DNA of 64,000 nucleotides from the NCBI RefSeq assembly GCF_004217145.1, contig NZ_SHKR01000011.1, positions 372,001 through 436,000 on the forward strand, in the 5' to 3' direction. The DNA comes from Kribbella rubisoli (lineage in GTDB: Bacteria > Actinomycetota > Actinomycetes > Propionibacteriales > Kribbellaceae). The notes beneath the pieces are model-generated. The model saw only the letters and a program-made list of their open reading frames with translations. It ran no database searches and was not told where the DNA came from. The position numbers and the translations under genes were made by a program. The first letter of the stretch is position 1. Each line of letters opens with the position of its first letter. This document shows positions 34,368-43,463 of this stretch, one piece after another.

Positions 34368-35867
34368 TCAGCCGATCTGCTGGGCGAGAGTCAGGGTAAC
34401 CGTGCGGGCCCGCCCGCCGCGCTCGTACGTGATCCGCACAGCCTCTCCCGGCTGGTGGGTGCGGATCGCGACGATCAGCACCTCGGCGCTGTCCACCGGC
34501 TCGTTGTTGATCGACGTGATCACGTCGCCGACCCGCAATCCGGCCCGCGCGGCCGGCGAGTTCGCGGTCACCGCGCTGACCCGGCCACCGCCTTCGAACG
34601 ACATGTCCACGCTCGCCCCGATGACGGGGTACGACGCCTTGCCGTTCGCGATCAACTGCTGCGCCGTACGCCGGGCCTGGTCGATCGGGATCGCGAATCC
34701 GAGCCCGATGCTGCCGCTCTGCCCCTCGCCGGCCCCCGGAACGGTCGCGATCGCGGAGTTCACGCCGATCACGTGCGCGTCCATGTCGACGAGCGGACCG
34801 CCGGAGTTGCCCGGGTTGATCGCCGCGTCGGTCTGCAGCGCGCTGATGTAGGACGACGCCTGGCCGGTGTCGTCGCCGGTCGTCACCGGCCGGTTCTTGG
34901 CCGAGATGATGCCCGAGGTGACCGTGCCGGCCAGGCCGAGCGGCGAACCGATCGCCACCACGTCCTGCCCGACGACTGCCTGGTCGGACCGGCCGAACTG
35001 CACCGACGGCGCGTCCAGTCCGACCACCTGCACGACGGCCAGGTCGTACGCCGGGGAGCGGCCGACGAGCCGTGCGGTCGCGGTCTTGTTGCCGTTCGTG
35101 ACGACCTGGATCGAACCGCCGGTCGCCGCGGCCGCGACGACGTGGTTGTTGGTCAGGATGTGCCCGACGTTGTCGATCACGAAGCCGGATCCGGTCGCCT
35201 CGGAGTTGTCCGAGCCGTCGACCTTCAGTTGGACGACGCTCGGCAACAGCGCGGCCGCGACGGCGGAGACCGAGCCGGTGCGGATCTTCGGGTCGGCGCC
35301 GGTGCCGACCGGCGGATTGGGCTGATCGGCGATCGGCGCGTTGCTGCCGCCGCCGAGCGCGACGACAACGGTCGCGGCCCCGGCTCCGGCGATCACACCG
35401 ATGATCACCGCGACCAGAGCCGCGATCGTGACGATGCGGTTCACCTTCGGCGGCTCGCTCGAATACGAGCGGGCCTGCTGCGCGTGCCAGTCGGCCGGTG
35501 GCGGCGGGATGTAGGTCGGCCGGTACTGCGGCTGCTCGGTCGGCCACGCCTGACCCGGGTACAGCGGCGTGAACCGGGGCTCCTGCGGCTCGGGCTGCCC
35601 GAAGCTGCGCTGGGTGGTGGAGCGGCCGCCGTTCGTCGGCCCGCCGCCGTTGGTCTGCCGGTACGCCGCGTCCGAGCCGGGCGTGCGCAACGGCATCGCC
35701 CCGGCCCCGAGCGGAGGCGGTGTCAACGCGCTCAACGGGGACTGCAGCGGCGGCGGGGCGGGGGCTGCGGCAGGAGGACCGGCGGACGGCTCAGGGGTGA
35801 TGGGCGTGGCCGCTGTGGGATCCGCGGTCGCCGGATTCGGAACTGTCGGCTCGGCGTCGTCGCTCAT
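34368..35867 (-). CDS. htrA: membrane-anchored HtrA/DegP-like serine protease
   Basis: 499 residues. A Pro/Gly-rich cytosolic N-terminus (about 1-155) leads to one membrane helix (IVTIAALVAVIIGVIAGAGA). The trypsin-like protease domain has the triad motifs ILTNNHVV, YDLAVVQV and NPGNSGGPLV. A C-terminal PDZ domain follows (ARAGLRVGDVITSINNEPVD). Degrades or refolds damaged envelope proteins. ATG 35867 is chosen; an ATG at 35972 would overlap the preceding gene and is unconserved-looking. Confidence 0.92.
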   Translation of the reverse strand: MSDDAEPTVPNPATADPTAATPITPEPSAGPPAAAPAPPPLQSPLSALTPPPLGAGAMPLRTPGSDAAYRQTNGGGPTNGGRSTTQRSFGQPEPQEPRFTPLYPGQAWPTEQPQYRPTYIPPPPADWHAQQARSYSSEPPKVNRIVTIAALVAVIIGVIAGAGAATVVVALGGGSNAPIADQPNPPVGTGADPKIRTGSVSAVAAALLPSVVQLKVDGSDNSEATGSGFVIDNVGHILTNNHVVAAAATGGSIQVVTNGNKTATARLVGRSPAYDLAVVQVVGLDAPSVQFGRSDQAVVGQDVVAIGSPLGLAGTVTSGIISAKNRPVTTGDDTGQASSYISALQTDAAINPGNSGGPLVDMDAHVIGVNSAIATVPGAGEGQSGSIGLGFAIPIDQARRTAQQLIANGKASYPVIGASVDMSFEGGGRVSAVTANSPAARAGLRVGDVITSINNEPVDSAEVLIVAIRTHQPGEAVRITYERGGRARTVTLTLAQQIG

Positions 35868-35946
35868 CACGGTCCCCGCCTCACGTCGTCGTCGTGGTCG
35901 TCGTCGAGGCCCTGTCGGGGGTAACCGGAGGGCCTTCCACATTCGA

Positions 35947-37011
35947 TTATCCCAGCTTCGGCGAGAGTGCACCCATCGGAGTGAGCCAGGTCGCGATTTT
36001 GGCCAGTCCGGTCCCCAACCGCTCGATGGCCGTCAGCTTGATCGGCACGTCGTGCCCGAAGGCCCGGACGACCTCTCCGAGCTGGTCCGGCGGCAGGTCC
36101 CCGATCAGCGTGTAGACGATCCCGCCGGACGACCAGACGACGTACGACGGCATTCCGTACCGCTGGTAGACGCCCGGGCTGTCCGTGCTGCTGAAGCCCG
36201 CGACCGCGGCCGGGTCGAGCGTGCCGCGCTGTTCGAAGACCGAGACGTTGAACAGCCCGTCGGAGTACGAGAACTGCAGGGAGCCGTTGGCGGTGTCCCG
36301 GTGGACGTCGTACAGCTTGAGCGATGCGGGCAGCTCCGGGGCGCAGACCCAGCCCTGGGAGCGCAGGTTGTCGACCTTGCCCATGCCGACGGCCTCGACG
36401 CCACTGGGCAGCATCGGCGGCAGGTGGCCGAGGAACTCGGAGTCCTCGATCTCCAGTTCGGTGAAGACAGTGGCCCGGACCATAGTCTTGCCGTCCTCAC
36501 TGAACAGCTGACGCTGCAAGAGCAGTCCGGTCGTCTTGTCGATCCAGAACCGCGCAGCCAGCGTCTGATCGGCTCGGAGCGCCTCGACGAGCACCGCGGT
36601 CCGTCCGATCAGGTCGGTGCAGCACTTGTCGACCAGCTGGTACGTCGCCTGCAGCAGCGCCAGCGGTCCGCCGTCGATCGCGGCGTCGGCGGCTGTGGCG
36701 CGCTGGACGAACGCCTTCGCGCCCGGAGCGGACGACGAACCGAGCACGCTGATCTCGGAGCCCTGTGAGGCCGCGTGGGTGATGTCGAACATCGCCGAGC
36801 TCGCGCCCTGCGGTCCCCAGGCCGTGATGATCTGCGTGCCGTGGTACGAGATCCGGTTCGGTGCGGCGGCCGCACGCTGCAGCCAGCTCACCGCGGTCGG
36901 CGAGTCCGCCTTCGACACTGTCGATACCGCCGGTACGGCGGCCGCGGACGCGGGCAGGCCGAATCCGATCAGGGCTGTGCTGACCAGGACGGCGAGCCGG
37001 GAGAGGCTCAC
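35947..37011 (-). CDS. MucB/RseB-like exported regulator
   Basis: 354 residues with a Sec signal (MSLSRLAVLVSTALIGFGLP, cleavage near ASA-AA). VSWLQRAAAAPNRISYHGTQ and FWIDKTTGLLLQRQLFSEDG match MucB/RseB, the sensor that guards the anti-sigma factor from proteolysis in Gram-negative bacteria. Two cysteines, CC, occur near residue 130. It lies between the anti-sigma and htrA genes, so a role in the sigma-E response is likely. Confidence 0.78.
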   Translation of the reverse strand: MSLSRLAVLVSTALIGFGLPASAAAVPAVSTVSKADSPTAVSWLQRAAAAPNRISYHGTQIITAWGPQGASSAMFDITHAASQGSEISVLGSSSAPGAKAFVQRATAADAAIDGGPLALLQATYQLVDKCCTDLIGRTAVLVEALRADQTLAARFWIDKTTGLLLQRQLFSEDGKTMVRATVFTELEIEDSEFLGHLPPMLPSGVEAVGMGKVDNLRSQGWVCAPELPASLKLYDVHRDTANGSLQFSYSDGLFNVSVFEQRGTLDPAAVAGFSSTDSPGVYQRYGMPSYVVWSSGGIVYTLIGDLPPDQLGEVVRAFGHDVPIKLTAIERLGTGLAKIATWLTPMGALSPKLG

Positions 37012-37014
37012 AGG

Positions 37015-37623
37015 TCAGCGCCCTGTCAGGGCCACCGGCTGGAGCGTCGAGGTGAGCCCGGCGTACCCAGAACCGTTGTAGGAGTTCAGCACGGCGACCG
37101 GGTCGGCGAACGGCGCACCGCCGCTGGTGGTCGCGTGATCGGACGAGAAGCTCGCGACCGGCGGCTGCAGCGCCGGCGGCTGCTCCGACCGGGCCGGGTC
37201 GCCGACCACGAACGCAGTACCGAGCAGGGAAGCGACTGCGGCGGCCGAGCCGGCTGCCCCCAGCACGCCGGTGCGGCGGCGGGACCGAGTGCCGCGGGCG
37301 GCCCCCGGGCGAGTGCCACCAGTGCGACCGGCAGGGAACGCGGAGCGCTGCGGGAAGAGACTGACGGCCGGTGTGAGCACCGGGCGCACCTCTTCGCGCG
37401 GCTCGGTCGAGAACGACGAGACGCCCATCAGGCGCTGCATGAGGTCGGTCGACGGGTCCTGTAGGTCCAGGCCGGCCATCCGTGCCTTCAGCCGACGCTG
37501 TGCGTCCACCTCGGCGCGACAGGTGTCGCAGCCGACCAGGTGGCTCAGAACCTTCTCGCGGGAGTCGTGGTCGAGCTCACCGTCGACCACAGCGCTCAGC
37601 TTGTCGAGCGGGTGCTGCATCAT
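37015..37623 (-). CDS. rseA: zinc-binding anti-sigma factor (RseA-like)
   Basis: 202 residues. The N-terminal ZAS domain has HLVGCDTC, the His-x3-Cys-x2-Cys zinc motif that holds the sigma factor. A hydrophobic segment [20 protein letters not shown] near residue 120 suggests a membrane anchor with a C-terminal exported tail. The ATG overlaps the sigE stop (ATGA). An ATG pair (37623, 37620) leaves one codon of start uncertainty. Confidence 0.85.
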   Translation of the reverse strand: MMQHPLDKLSAVVDGELDHDSREKVLSHLVGCDTCRAEVDAQRRLKARMAGLDLQDPSTDLMQRLMGVSSFSTEPREEVRPVLTPAVSLFPQRSAFPAGRTGGTRPGAARGTRSRRRTGVLGAAGSAAAVASLLGTAFVVGDPARSEQPPALQPPVASFSSDHATTSGGAPFADPVAVLNSYNGSGYAGLTSTLQPVALTGR

Positions 37624-38291
37624 CGGAGGTCGCCTCCGTCACTGAACAGGCCACCGTCGGCCGGTGGACCGGCGACCCGCGTCTGGCCGGACCGCGGGGC
37701 CCGGTGCTCCAGGTGCTTGCGCAGCATCGACCGGCCGCGGTGGATGCGGCTACGGACGGTGCCGAGCTTCACGTCCAGGACGTCCGCGATCTCGTCGTAC
37801 GTCATGCCCTCGATGTCGCACAGCACGACGGCGGCGCGGAAGTCCTCGGGCAGCGCGTCGAGCGCGTCCTGCACGTCGTGGTCGAACAGGTCGGAGTCCA
37901 GCTTCTCGGCCGGGCCCTCGCCCTTGGCCGGCAGCCGGTCGTGCGCGTCCTCGGGCAGGCCGTCGAAGCGGATCCGCTGCTTGCGGCGGGCGCCGTCCAG
38001 GAACAGGTTCGTGGTGATCCGGTACAACCAGCCCTCGAAGGTGCCCGGTGTGTACGACGACAGCGAGCGGAAGACCCGGACGAACACTTCCTGGGTCAGG
38101 TCCTCGGCGTCGTGCTTGTTACCGGTCAGGCGATAGGCGAGCCGGTAGACCCGGGCGGAGTGGGTGCGAACGATCTCGTCCCACGAGGGCAGCACCTCCG
38201 GCGCCTCCTGCGGCGCGGGCGCGGTCCTGGTGTCGGCGGGTTTCACCGCGACGCCTCCCTGGGTCCTCTCGGCAATAAGCGTGAAGGCCAT
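37620..38291 (-). CDS. sigE: ECF RNA polymerase sigma factor SigE
   Basis: 223 residues. Region 2 contains [18 protein letters not shown], region 4 [19 protein letters not shown] followed by [13 protein letters not shown]. Directs transcription of envelope-stress genes. Followed directly by its anti-sigma factor, then rseB-like, htrA and tatB, the order seen in mycobacteria with rseB added. A promoter of the SigE type lies 72-101 bp upstream, suggesting autoregulation. Confidence 0.92.
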   Translation of the reverse strand: MAFTLIAERTQGGVAVKPADTRTAPAPQEAPEVLPSWDEIVRTHSARVYRLAYRLTGNKHDAEDLTQEVFVRVFRSLSSYTPGTFEGWLYRITTNLFLDGARRKQRIRFDGLPEDAHDRLPAKGEGPAEKLDSDLFDHDVQDALDALPEDFRAAVVLCDIEGMTYDEIADVLDVKLGTVRSRIHRGRSMLRKHLEHRAPRSGQTRVAGPPADGGLFSDGGDLR

Positions 38292-38362
38292 GGTGCCGCG
38301 GTCACCGTCCTCTGCGCACGTCGGGAAGACCCGGGTAGAACCCTGAGTCGCTCGTACGACGG

Positions 38363-38392
38363 CTCAACGCAGCGCCCCGGCCGGAAGTTCCC
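38363..38392 (-). promoter_or_regulatory. SigE-type promoter of sigE
   Basis: On the minus strand GGGAAC (38387-38392) is followed after 18 bp by GTTGAG (38363-38368). The mycobacterial SigE consensus is GGRAC with GTT at this spacing. It would give a 5' leader of roughly 67 nt and positive autoregulation. Confidence 0.6.
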
Positions 38393-38441
38393 GACCAGAC
38401 CTTTCACCAGACAAGACGCGCGGGCGGCCATTTCGGTTGAA

Positions 38442-38663
38442 TCACGCCTCTTCTATTACTGCGATCGGGTCTCCGTCGCGGACGACTTCGCCCTCGGAGA
38501 CCTTCAGCTCGGTAATCGTCCCGGCTACCTCGGCCAGCACCGGGATCTCCATCTTCATCGACTCGAGGATGACCAGAGTGTCGTCCGGGCCCACCGTGTC
38601 CCCGGCCTTGGCAGTGACCTTCAGCACGTTGGCCACCAACTCGGCCAGCACGGTGTGACTCAT
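38442..38663 (-). CDS. biotin/lipoyl attachment domain protein
   Basis: 73 residues, consisting only of a biotinyl domain. ESMKMEIPVLAE carries the biotin-accepting Lys of the MKM motif. Probably the carboxyl carrier of an acyl-CoA carboxylase whose other subunits are elsewhere. Small free-standing carriers of this kind often lie beside sigE in actinobacteria, from memory. Confidence 0.85.
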   Translation of the reverse strand: MSHTVLAELVANVLKVTAKAGDTVGPDDTLVILESMKMEIPVLAEVAGTITELKVSEGEVVRDGDPIAVIEEA

Positions 38664-38691
38664 GGCTCGATCCTAGGCGGGTCACAAGGGT

Positions 38692-38737
38692 TCGGCGTAG
38701 GTGCCCCTCGGGCAGCAGACCAGGGCACCTACGCCGA
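38692..38737. terminator. hairpin after the secreted hydrolase gene
   Basis: Perfect 15-nt arms at 38692-38706 and 38723-38737 (TCGGCGTAGGTGCCC and its complement) with a 16-nt loop, located 24 bp downstream of the hydrolase stop and 28 bp upstream of the biotinyl-protein start. Confidence 0.65.
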
Positions 38738-38760
38738 GTCAATGAGGAACTACAGCGCGG

Positions 38761-41526
38761 CTACCGCGCCGCCTCCGGGGCGAGCCGGACCGCGTTGAAC
38801 AGCGCCGGGTTCTTCGTCTCCGCGACGCCCTTCCCCCAGGTCAGCCAGCCGCGCCGCCCGGTGCCGTCGTTCTCGTTGATCACCACGGTCGTCGACAGCA
38901 GCCGGTCCTTGGCCGCGAACCCGAGCGTGCTCCAGGGGATCGCGATCTCGTACGTCGTGGTGTGGGCGGTCTCGTCGCGCACCACCTTGGCCTGCACGCC
39001 CGGCGGCACACCTGTCTGGGTCGTCGGTGTCCAGCGCCAGGTGTCGACCGGACCGGCGTCAGTCAGCGCAGCGCCGATCTCCTGGGTCTGGGTGGTCTCG
39101 CCCGGCGCACCTGCCGTCATCCCGAGCTGCAGACCGTCACCGCCCCAGATGTTGCCGGCCCGGTTCGGCTGCGAGAACACGTCATCGGTGACCTTGGCCG
39201 ACAGGTACAGGTTCTGGTCGTCGTGGTTGAGCCATAGCGAACCGGACAGGTCGCTCGGCCCACCCCAGCCGGTCACCGGCGGGGTACCGGTTCCCTCCAA
39301 CGCAATCGCAGGCTGCCTGGCCACTGCTGGGTCGATGACCCCGTCCAGCTTCACCGTGTGCCTCTTGGCAACTGTCGGCGCAGTTACCGGCAGCAGCGTC
39401 CCCGCGGCCTTGATATCCGCCTCGCCAGTACGCCGCAGGTTCGCGGACCACGTCGAAGGACCCGTCAGGGTGATCGGCACATCAACTTCACGCGTGGCAT
39501 GCGCCGCGACCGTGCAGCCCGCCAGCAAGGTCCCGGACGCCGTACCGGACACCCAGTCCAGCCCGGCGACCGGAAGCGCATGCGACGAGGCGTTGGTGAC
39601 GCGGAACCGCAGCAGGTCCTTGCCGCTGCCGTTCACTACGTGCGAAGCAGTCACCGACAGCGGCGGAGTCGCCGTACCCGTCGTCGACACCAATCCGACG
39701 GCCTGGCCGTCCACGCTGACCTTCGCGGTGTAGGTACGTGCTCCGGTGGAGTCCTGTGCCGGATAGCTGACGGCAGCCGTCGCCGTGGCACCCGCAGCAG
39801 CGGAGCCACTCGTCTCGGCACCACCGGCCGACACGGTGAACGCATGCGCAACCGCATCCGGGTTGGTGAACGTCAGCGTCCCCGTAGCCGGGTCACCAGC
39901 GATCTCCGGAGCCACGGACAACGCGAAGCGGTTGGACGCAGCAACGCCAGTGATCGCACCGCGTGCGTAGAACGGGTCCGGCCCCGCTGACACCCACACG
40001 TGCCCTCCGGCGTCCGCGGTCAGCGTCGTCGTCGCGCCGTACAGGTCGGTGATCTGGACCTGGGAGCCGGCCGGTGCGGCCACGTTCACCAGTCCGGGTG
40101 TCGCCGACCAGACTGCGTGGACCGACTGTCCGCTGCCGGCATCGAAGGCGACGTCGTACCCGTTGGTGCCGAAGCGGGTCTGGCCGATCAGCGGGAGCTC
40201 ATCGATCTGACGAGCGAGAACGGCGGTGGCGACGTACGACGGCTTCGGAACGAGCGCGCCGCGGGTGTCGAGCCGGTTGCGCACCAGGCCGAACCGGTTC
40301 TCGACGTTCGACGGGTCGGTGCCCGAGTCCATGAAGTTGTACGAGCTGTAGCGCGCCACACCGTTGCCGTACGCAAGCAGGTTGCCGCGGACCAGGTCGC
40401 GCGCCTGCACCGGCTCAGACACCGCACTGGGGTTGGTACCGGTGGCCCAGCCCTGCTCGCTGATGTAGATGGGTTTGGTCGAGCCATGCGCCGCCATGAT
40501 GCTGCGGATGGTGTTGACGTAGGTGACCGAGGCCTCCGGGTCCAGCGGCTGCACGTACGGGTGGATGGTCACCGCGTCGACATAGTCGAGACCGCCGAGG
40601 TCGGCGAACTTGGTGAACCAGCCCTGCCAGTCGTTGATGACCGCCAGCGACGGACCGGTCAGCTTCACGTCCGGGTGCTTCGCCCGTACGGCCGCACTCA
40701 CCATCTTCAGCAGTGCGACGTAGTTCTCCGGGCTGGCCTTCGCGGCGCCGTTCGGGTCGCGCAGGTTCCACTCGTTCCACAGCTCGTACGTCGTGTGCTC
40801 GGTGCCCCACTGGTCCACGGCGGCAACGGCGTACCGGGTGAAGGCTTCACGCTGCTCGTCGGTCGACGGGGCCTCGTCCGGGTAGTACAGCGTGTTGCCG
40901 TAGTCGAGGATGTTCAGGAAATCCACGTTGTTGGCGTCCAGCGCGGCCTTGTAGTCCTTGTACCGCTGGGGAAAGTCGATGACGCCCTTGGTGGTCTCCG
41001 CCGCGGCCCAGAACGCCTCGTCCCGGTCGGTGGAGATACCGCCGTTGGCCATCAGCGGCACAGCTTCCAGACCGGGGTTGTTGGCGGTGCTGCCGAACCC
41101 CAGTGCGCCGGCCACTCCGATCCGGGTGTCCGTCGACGTCGAGAAGTCGTGCGGAGTCAGTACGGCGAAGTCCGTGCCGCCCAGCGTGGTCGTGCCGTCG
41201 GACGCGACCGCTGTGAGGTCGGTCTGGTACCAGCCCGGCGTACTGATCGACAGCGGGAGCTGGCCGTTCAGAGAGGCGGCCGATGCGGAGCCCTTGGCGA
41301 CTTCGGTGCCGCCGGCGTCCCGGACCGTCCAGTTGATCGTCGTCGCGTCGGTGCTGAAGCCCAGCTTCACCTGCTGCCCGACGGTGAAGGTGTTGCCGAC
41401 CGTGGTCGGTGTGATGGTCAGAGCCGGCGCCGCGGTCGTCGCAGCGTGGGCAGGTGACTGGAGTACGGCGGCCAGCAGCAAACCGGCCGTGAGAAGACTG
41501 ACTGCGCCGGAGCGGCGACGGGTCAT
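38761..41526 (-). CDS. secreted multidomain clan GH-A glycoside hydrolase with CBM9-like domain
   Basis: 921 residues with a Sec signal (SLLTAGLLLAAVLQSPAHA). An N-terminal beta domain (about 35-125) precedes a TIM barrel (about 135-450) with probable acid/base Glu in YELWNEWNLRDP and nucleophile Glu in IYISEQGWATG. Two or three beta-sandwich domains follow. The C-terminal 190 residues resemble CBM9 (SLWLNHDDQNLYLSAKVTDD, YEIAIPWSTLGF). The family is close to GH39/GH5-type enzymes but not assignable by eye. Controlled by the divergent LacI protein; products would feed the importer at 43460-46576. Confidence 0.78.
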   Translation of the reverse strand: MTRRRSGAVSLLTAGLLLAAVLQSPAHAATTAAPALTITPTTVGNTFTVGQQVKLGFSTDATTINWTVRDAGGTEVAKGSASAASLNGQLPLSISTPGWYQTDLTAVASDGTTTLGGTDFAVLTPHDFSTSTDTRIGVAGALGFGSTANNPGLEAVPLMANGGISTDRDEAFWAAAETTKGVIDFPQRYKDYKAALDANNVDFLNILDYGNTLYYPDEAPSTDEQREAFTRYAVAAVDQWGTEHTTYELWNEWNLRDPNGAAKASPENYVALLKMVSAAVRAKHPDVKLTGPSLAVINDWQGWFTKFADLGGLDYVDAVTIHPYVQPLDPEASVTYVNTIRSIMAAHGSTKPIYISEQGWATGTNPSAVSEPVQARDLVRGNLLAYGNGVARYSSYNFMDSGTDPSNVENRFGLVRNRLDTRGALVPKPSYVATAVLARQIDELPLIGQTRFGTNGYDVAFDAGSGQSVHAVWSATPGLVNVAAPAGSQVQITDLYGATTTLTADAGGHVWVSAGPDPFYARGAITGVAASNRFALSVAPEIAGDPATGTLTFTNPDAVAHAFTVSAGGAETSGSAAAGATATAAVSYPAQDSTGARTYTAKVSVDGQAVGLVSTTGTATPPLSVTASHVVNGSGKDLLRFRVTNASSHALPVAGLDWVSGTASGTLLAGCTVAAHATREVDVPITLTGPSTWSANLRRTGEADIKAAGTLLPVTAPTVAKRHTVKLDGVIDPAVARQPAIALEGTGTPPVTGWGGPSDLSGSLWLNHDDQNLYLSAKVTDDVFSQPNRAGNIWGGDGLQLGMTAGAPGETTQTQEIGAALTDAGPVDTWRWTPTTQTGVPPGVQAKVVRDETAHTTTYEIAIPWSTLGFAAKDRLLSTTVVINENDGTGRRGWLTWGKGVAETKNPALFNAVRLAPEAAR

Positions 41527-41549
41527 GGAGTGTGCTCCTCCCAGGGGAA

Positions 41550-41565
41550 GCGAAAGCGGTTTCGC
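41550..41565. promoter_or_regulatory. candidate operator of the second LacI regulator
   Basis: GCGAAAGCGGTTTCGC, a palindrome with one mismatched pair, 24 bp before the secreted hydrolase start and 64 bp before the lacI start. Two similar sites precede the importer operon at 46629-46675. Confidence 0.65.
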
Positions 41566-41628
41566 AAATCACACCTTGATACGCCCCGCGGCCCGTGTCA
41601 ACGGCTCGAAGCTGACTACGATGTGCAC

Positions 41629-42627
41629 ATGGCCGATTCCGTGATCACCCTGTCCGACGTGGCCGCTGCCGCTGGGGTGTCGCTGTCGACGGCCTCCAAG
41701 GCGCTGAACGGCACCGACCGGATCTCCGAGGCCACCCGCGAGCACGTCCGCGTCACGGCTGACCGGCTGGGCTTCCGCCACAACGCGTTGGCGCGCTCGT
41801 TCGCCCGCGGCCGCAGCCAGACGATCGGCGTACTCACGCACCGCGCGTCGAACCCGTTCACCCGCGTCGTGCTGGCCACCGCTGCCACCGAGCTCGGCGC
41901 GAAGGAGCGGGCGATCCTGCTGTACGACGCCCGGATGGAAGAGCAGCACGACGTCACCGAGAGCATCCTGCAGCTCCGGGCCCGCCGGATCGACGGCGTG
42001 ATCGTGATCGGGACCAGTACGTCCTTCCGCACGCCGTCGTTCAGCAGCCGGTTCGACGTCCCGGTGATCAATGCGTTCACGGTCCCCGAGGATCCGCAGG
42101 ACACCACGATCACCGCTGACGACTACGCGATCGGGCGGCTCGCGATCAGCCATCTGCTGTCGACCGGCCGGCGCCGGATCGCACACTTCACCGCTGAGCC
42201 GCACGACATGGCCGCGCAGCGGCGGGCCGAGGGCGCGGGTCAGCTGCTCGCCGAGGCCGGACTCCAGTGGGCGGCACCGGTCCGGTTCGGGCGCTGGCGC
42301 GAGGAGTGGGGTGAGCAGGCCGCGACCGAGCTGCTGGCCGAGGTCCCCGACGTTGACGCGATCTTCTGCGGCAGCGACGCGATCGGCCGCGGTGTGGAAC
42401 GAGTGGTCCGGGCAGCCGGCCGGCAGGTGCCCGGCGACATCGCACTGATCGGCGTCGACAACTGGGAGAGCCTGATGCACGACCAGCGCGGCACCCGGCA
42501 CCTGACCACGATCGACGTCGGTCTCGAGGAGATCGGCCGCCGGGTCGCCAACCGGCTTCTGGAAGGCGACCTCGAGCCCGGCACGCAGTACGTCGAACCT
42601 CACGTGGTCATTGCGGACACAGCCTGA
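41629..42627 (+). CDS. LacI-family transcriptional regulator
   Basis: 332 residues. HTH: TLSDVAAAAGVSLSTASKAL; effector domain with VIVIGTSTSFRT, TITADDYAIGRLAISHLLST and IALIGVDNWESLMHDQRG. ATG 41629 is the first conserved start; a longer in-frame opening runs through the operator. It probably represses the divergent hydrolase and the importer operon. The 3' end overlaps the convergent SDR gene by 28 bp. Confidence 0.92.
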   Translation: MADSVITLSDVAAAAGVSLSTASKALNGTDRISEATREHVRVTADRLGFRHNALARSFARGRSQTIGVLTHRASNPFTRVVLATAATELGAKERAILLYDARMEEQHDVTESILQLRARRIDGVIVIGTSTSFRTPSFSSRFDVPVINAFTVPEDPQDTTITADDYAIGRLAISHLLSTGRRRIAHFTAEPHDMAAQRRAEGAGQLLAEAGLQWAAPVRFGRWREEWGEQAATELLAEVPDVDAIFCGSDAIGRGVERVVRAAGRQVPGDIALIGVDNWESLMHDQRGTRHLTTIDVGLEEIGRRVANRLLEGDLEPGTQYVEPHVVIADTA

Positions 42628-43463
42628 TCGTGGATCGAGTACCGCGGCCTGAAGCCCAGCAGCTCCCGCGCCCGCGTGGTGTCGACCAGCGACGCACGTC
42701 CTTGCACAGGCCGGCGTAGCGGGACAGTCGGCGCGTACTCGCGCAGCAGGTCGTCGGTCTTCCGGTCGATGAGGATGTCATCGGCCGCCAGACCCAGCAC
42801 GTGCGCGCCCGGAGCCGTTGACTCGAGTGCGGCGATGATCGCTCGCACACCGTCACGCAGGTCCAGGTAGGCCCAGCCTTCGCGGGCCATCACCGACGGG
42901 TCGCTCTCCGCCCTGGCCGCGAACTTGAACAGCTCCTCGCGAGTCTTCACCAGCGGGAAGCGCAGCGCGATCACGTTGGTCCCCCAACGTCGCCACGCCA
43001 TCCGCGCACTCTGCTCGTCGACACTTTTGGACAACGAGTACGCATCGGCGATATCCGCCTCCACCTCCTCGTCGAGCGGGTAGTACGCCGGCTCCACATC
43101 GTTCAGGTTCATCGGTACGCCGAACGCGTTGATGCTGCTGGCAATCACCACCCGCTCGATCCCCCGCTGCCCTGCCTGCGCCAGCACGTTGAACGTCGCC
43201 GCAACGTTGTTCTCGAACACCTCCTCCGGCGTACCCAGGCTGGGATGCGGAATGGCCGCAAGATGCAGTACGGCGTCCACACCGTCGAGTGCAGCCGCCA
43301 CGTCCTCGGCCGACCGCGCATCACCGACCAGTGGACGGTCCGCCGTACTGCTGTGGTCGTAGCGCAGCGACAGACCGGTCACGTCGTACCCGGCTGCTTG
43401 CAAGCCGTCGACCGCGGCCCGGCCGATCGATCCGTCCGCACCGGTGACCAGAACACGTTTCAC
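42600..43463 (-). CDS. NAD-dependent epimerase/dehydratase (extended SDR)
   Basis: 287 residues from a GTG that overlaps the permease stop (GTGA). Rossmann motif VLVTGADGSIGRAAVDGL; catalytic YSLSK with a preceding Ser (IASSINAFG). Oxidises or epimerises a sugar or sugar acid in the cytosol; uronate-dehydrogenase-like enzymes have a similar look, but the substrate cannot be fixed. As last gene of the third CUT1 operon it would handle the imported sugar. Confidence 0.82.
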   Translation of the reverse strand: MKRVLVTGADGSIGRAAVDGLQAAGYDVTGLSLRYDHSSTADRPLVGDARSAEDVAAALDGVDAVLHLAAIPHPSLGTPEEVFENNVAATFNVLAQAGQRGIERVVIASSINAFGVPMNLNDVEPAYYPLDEEVEADIADAYSLSKSVDEQSARMAWRRWGTNVIALRFPLVKTREELFKFAARAESDPSVMAREGWAYLDLRDGVRAIIAALESTAPGAHVLGLAADDILIDRKTDDLLREYAPTVPLRRPVQGRASLVDTTRARELLGFRPRYSIHDQAVSAMTT

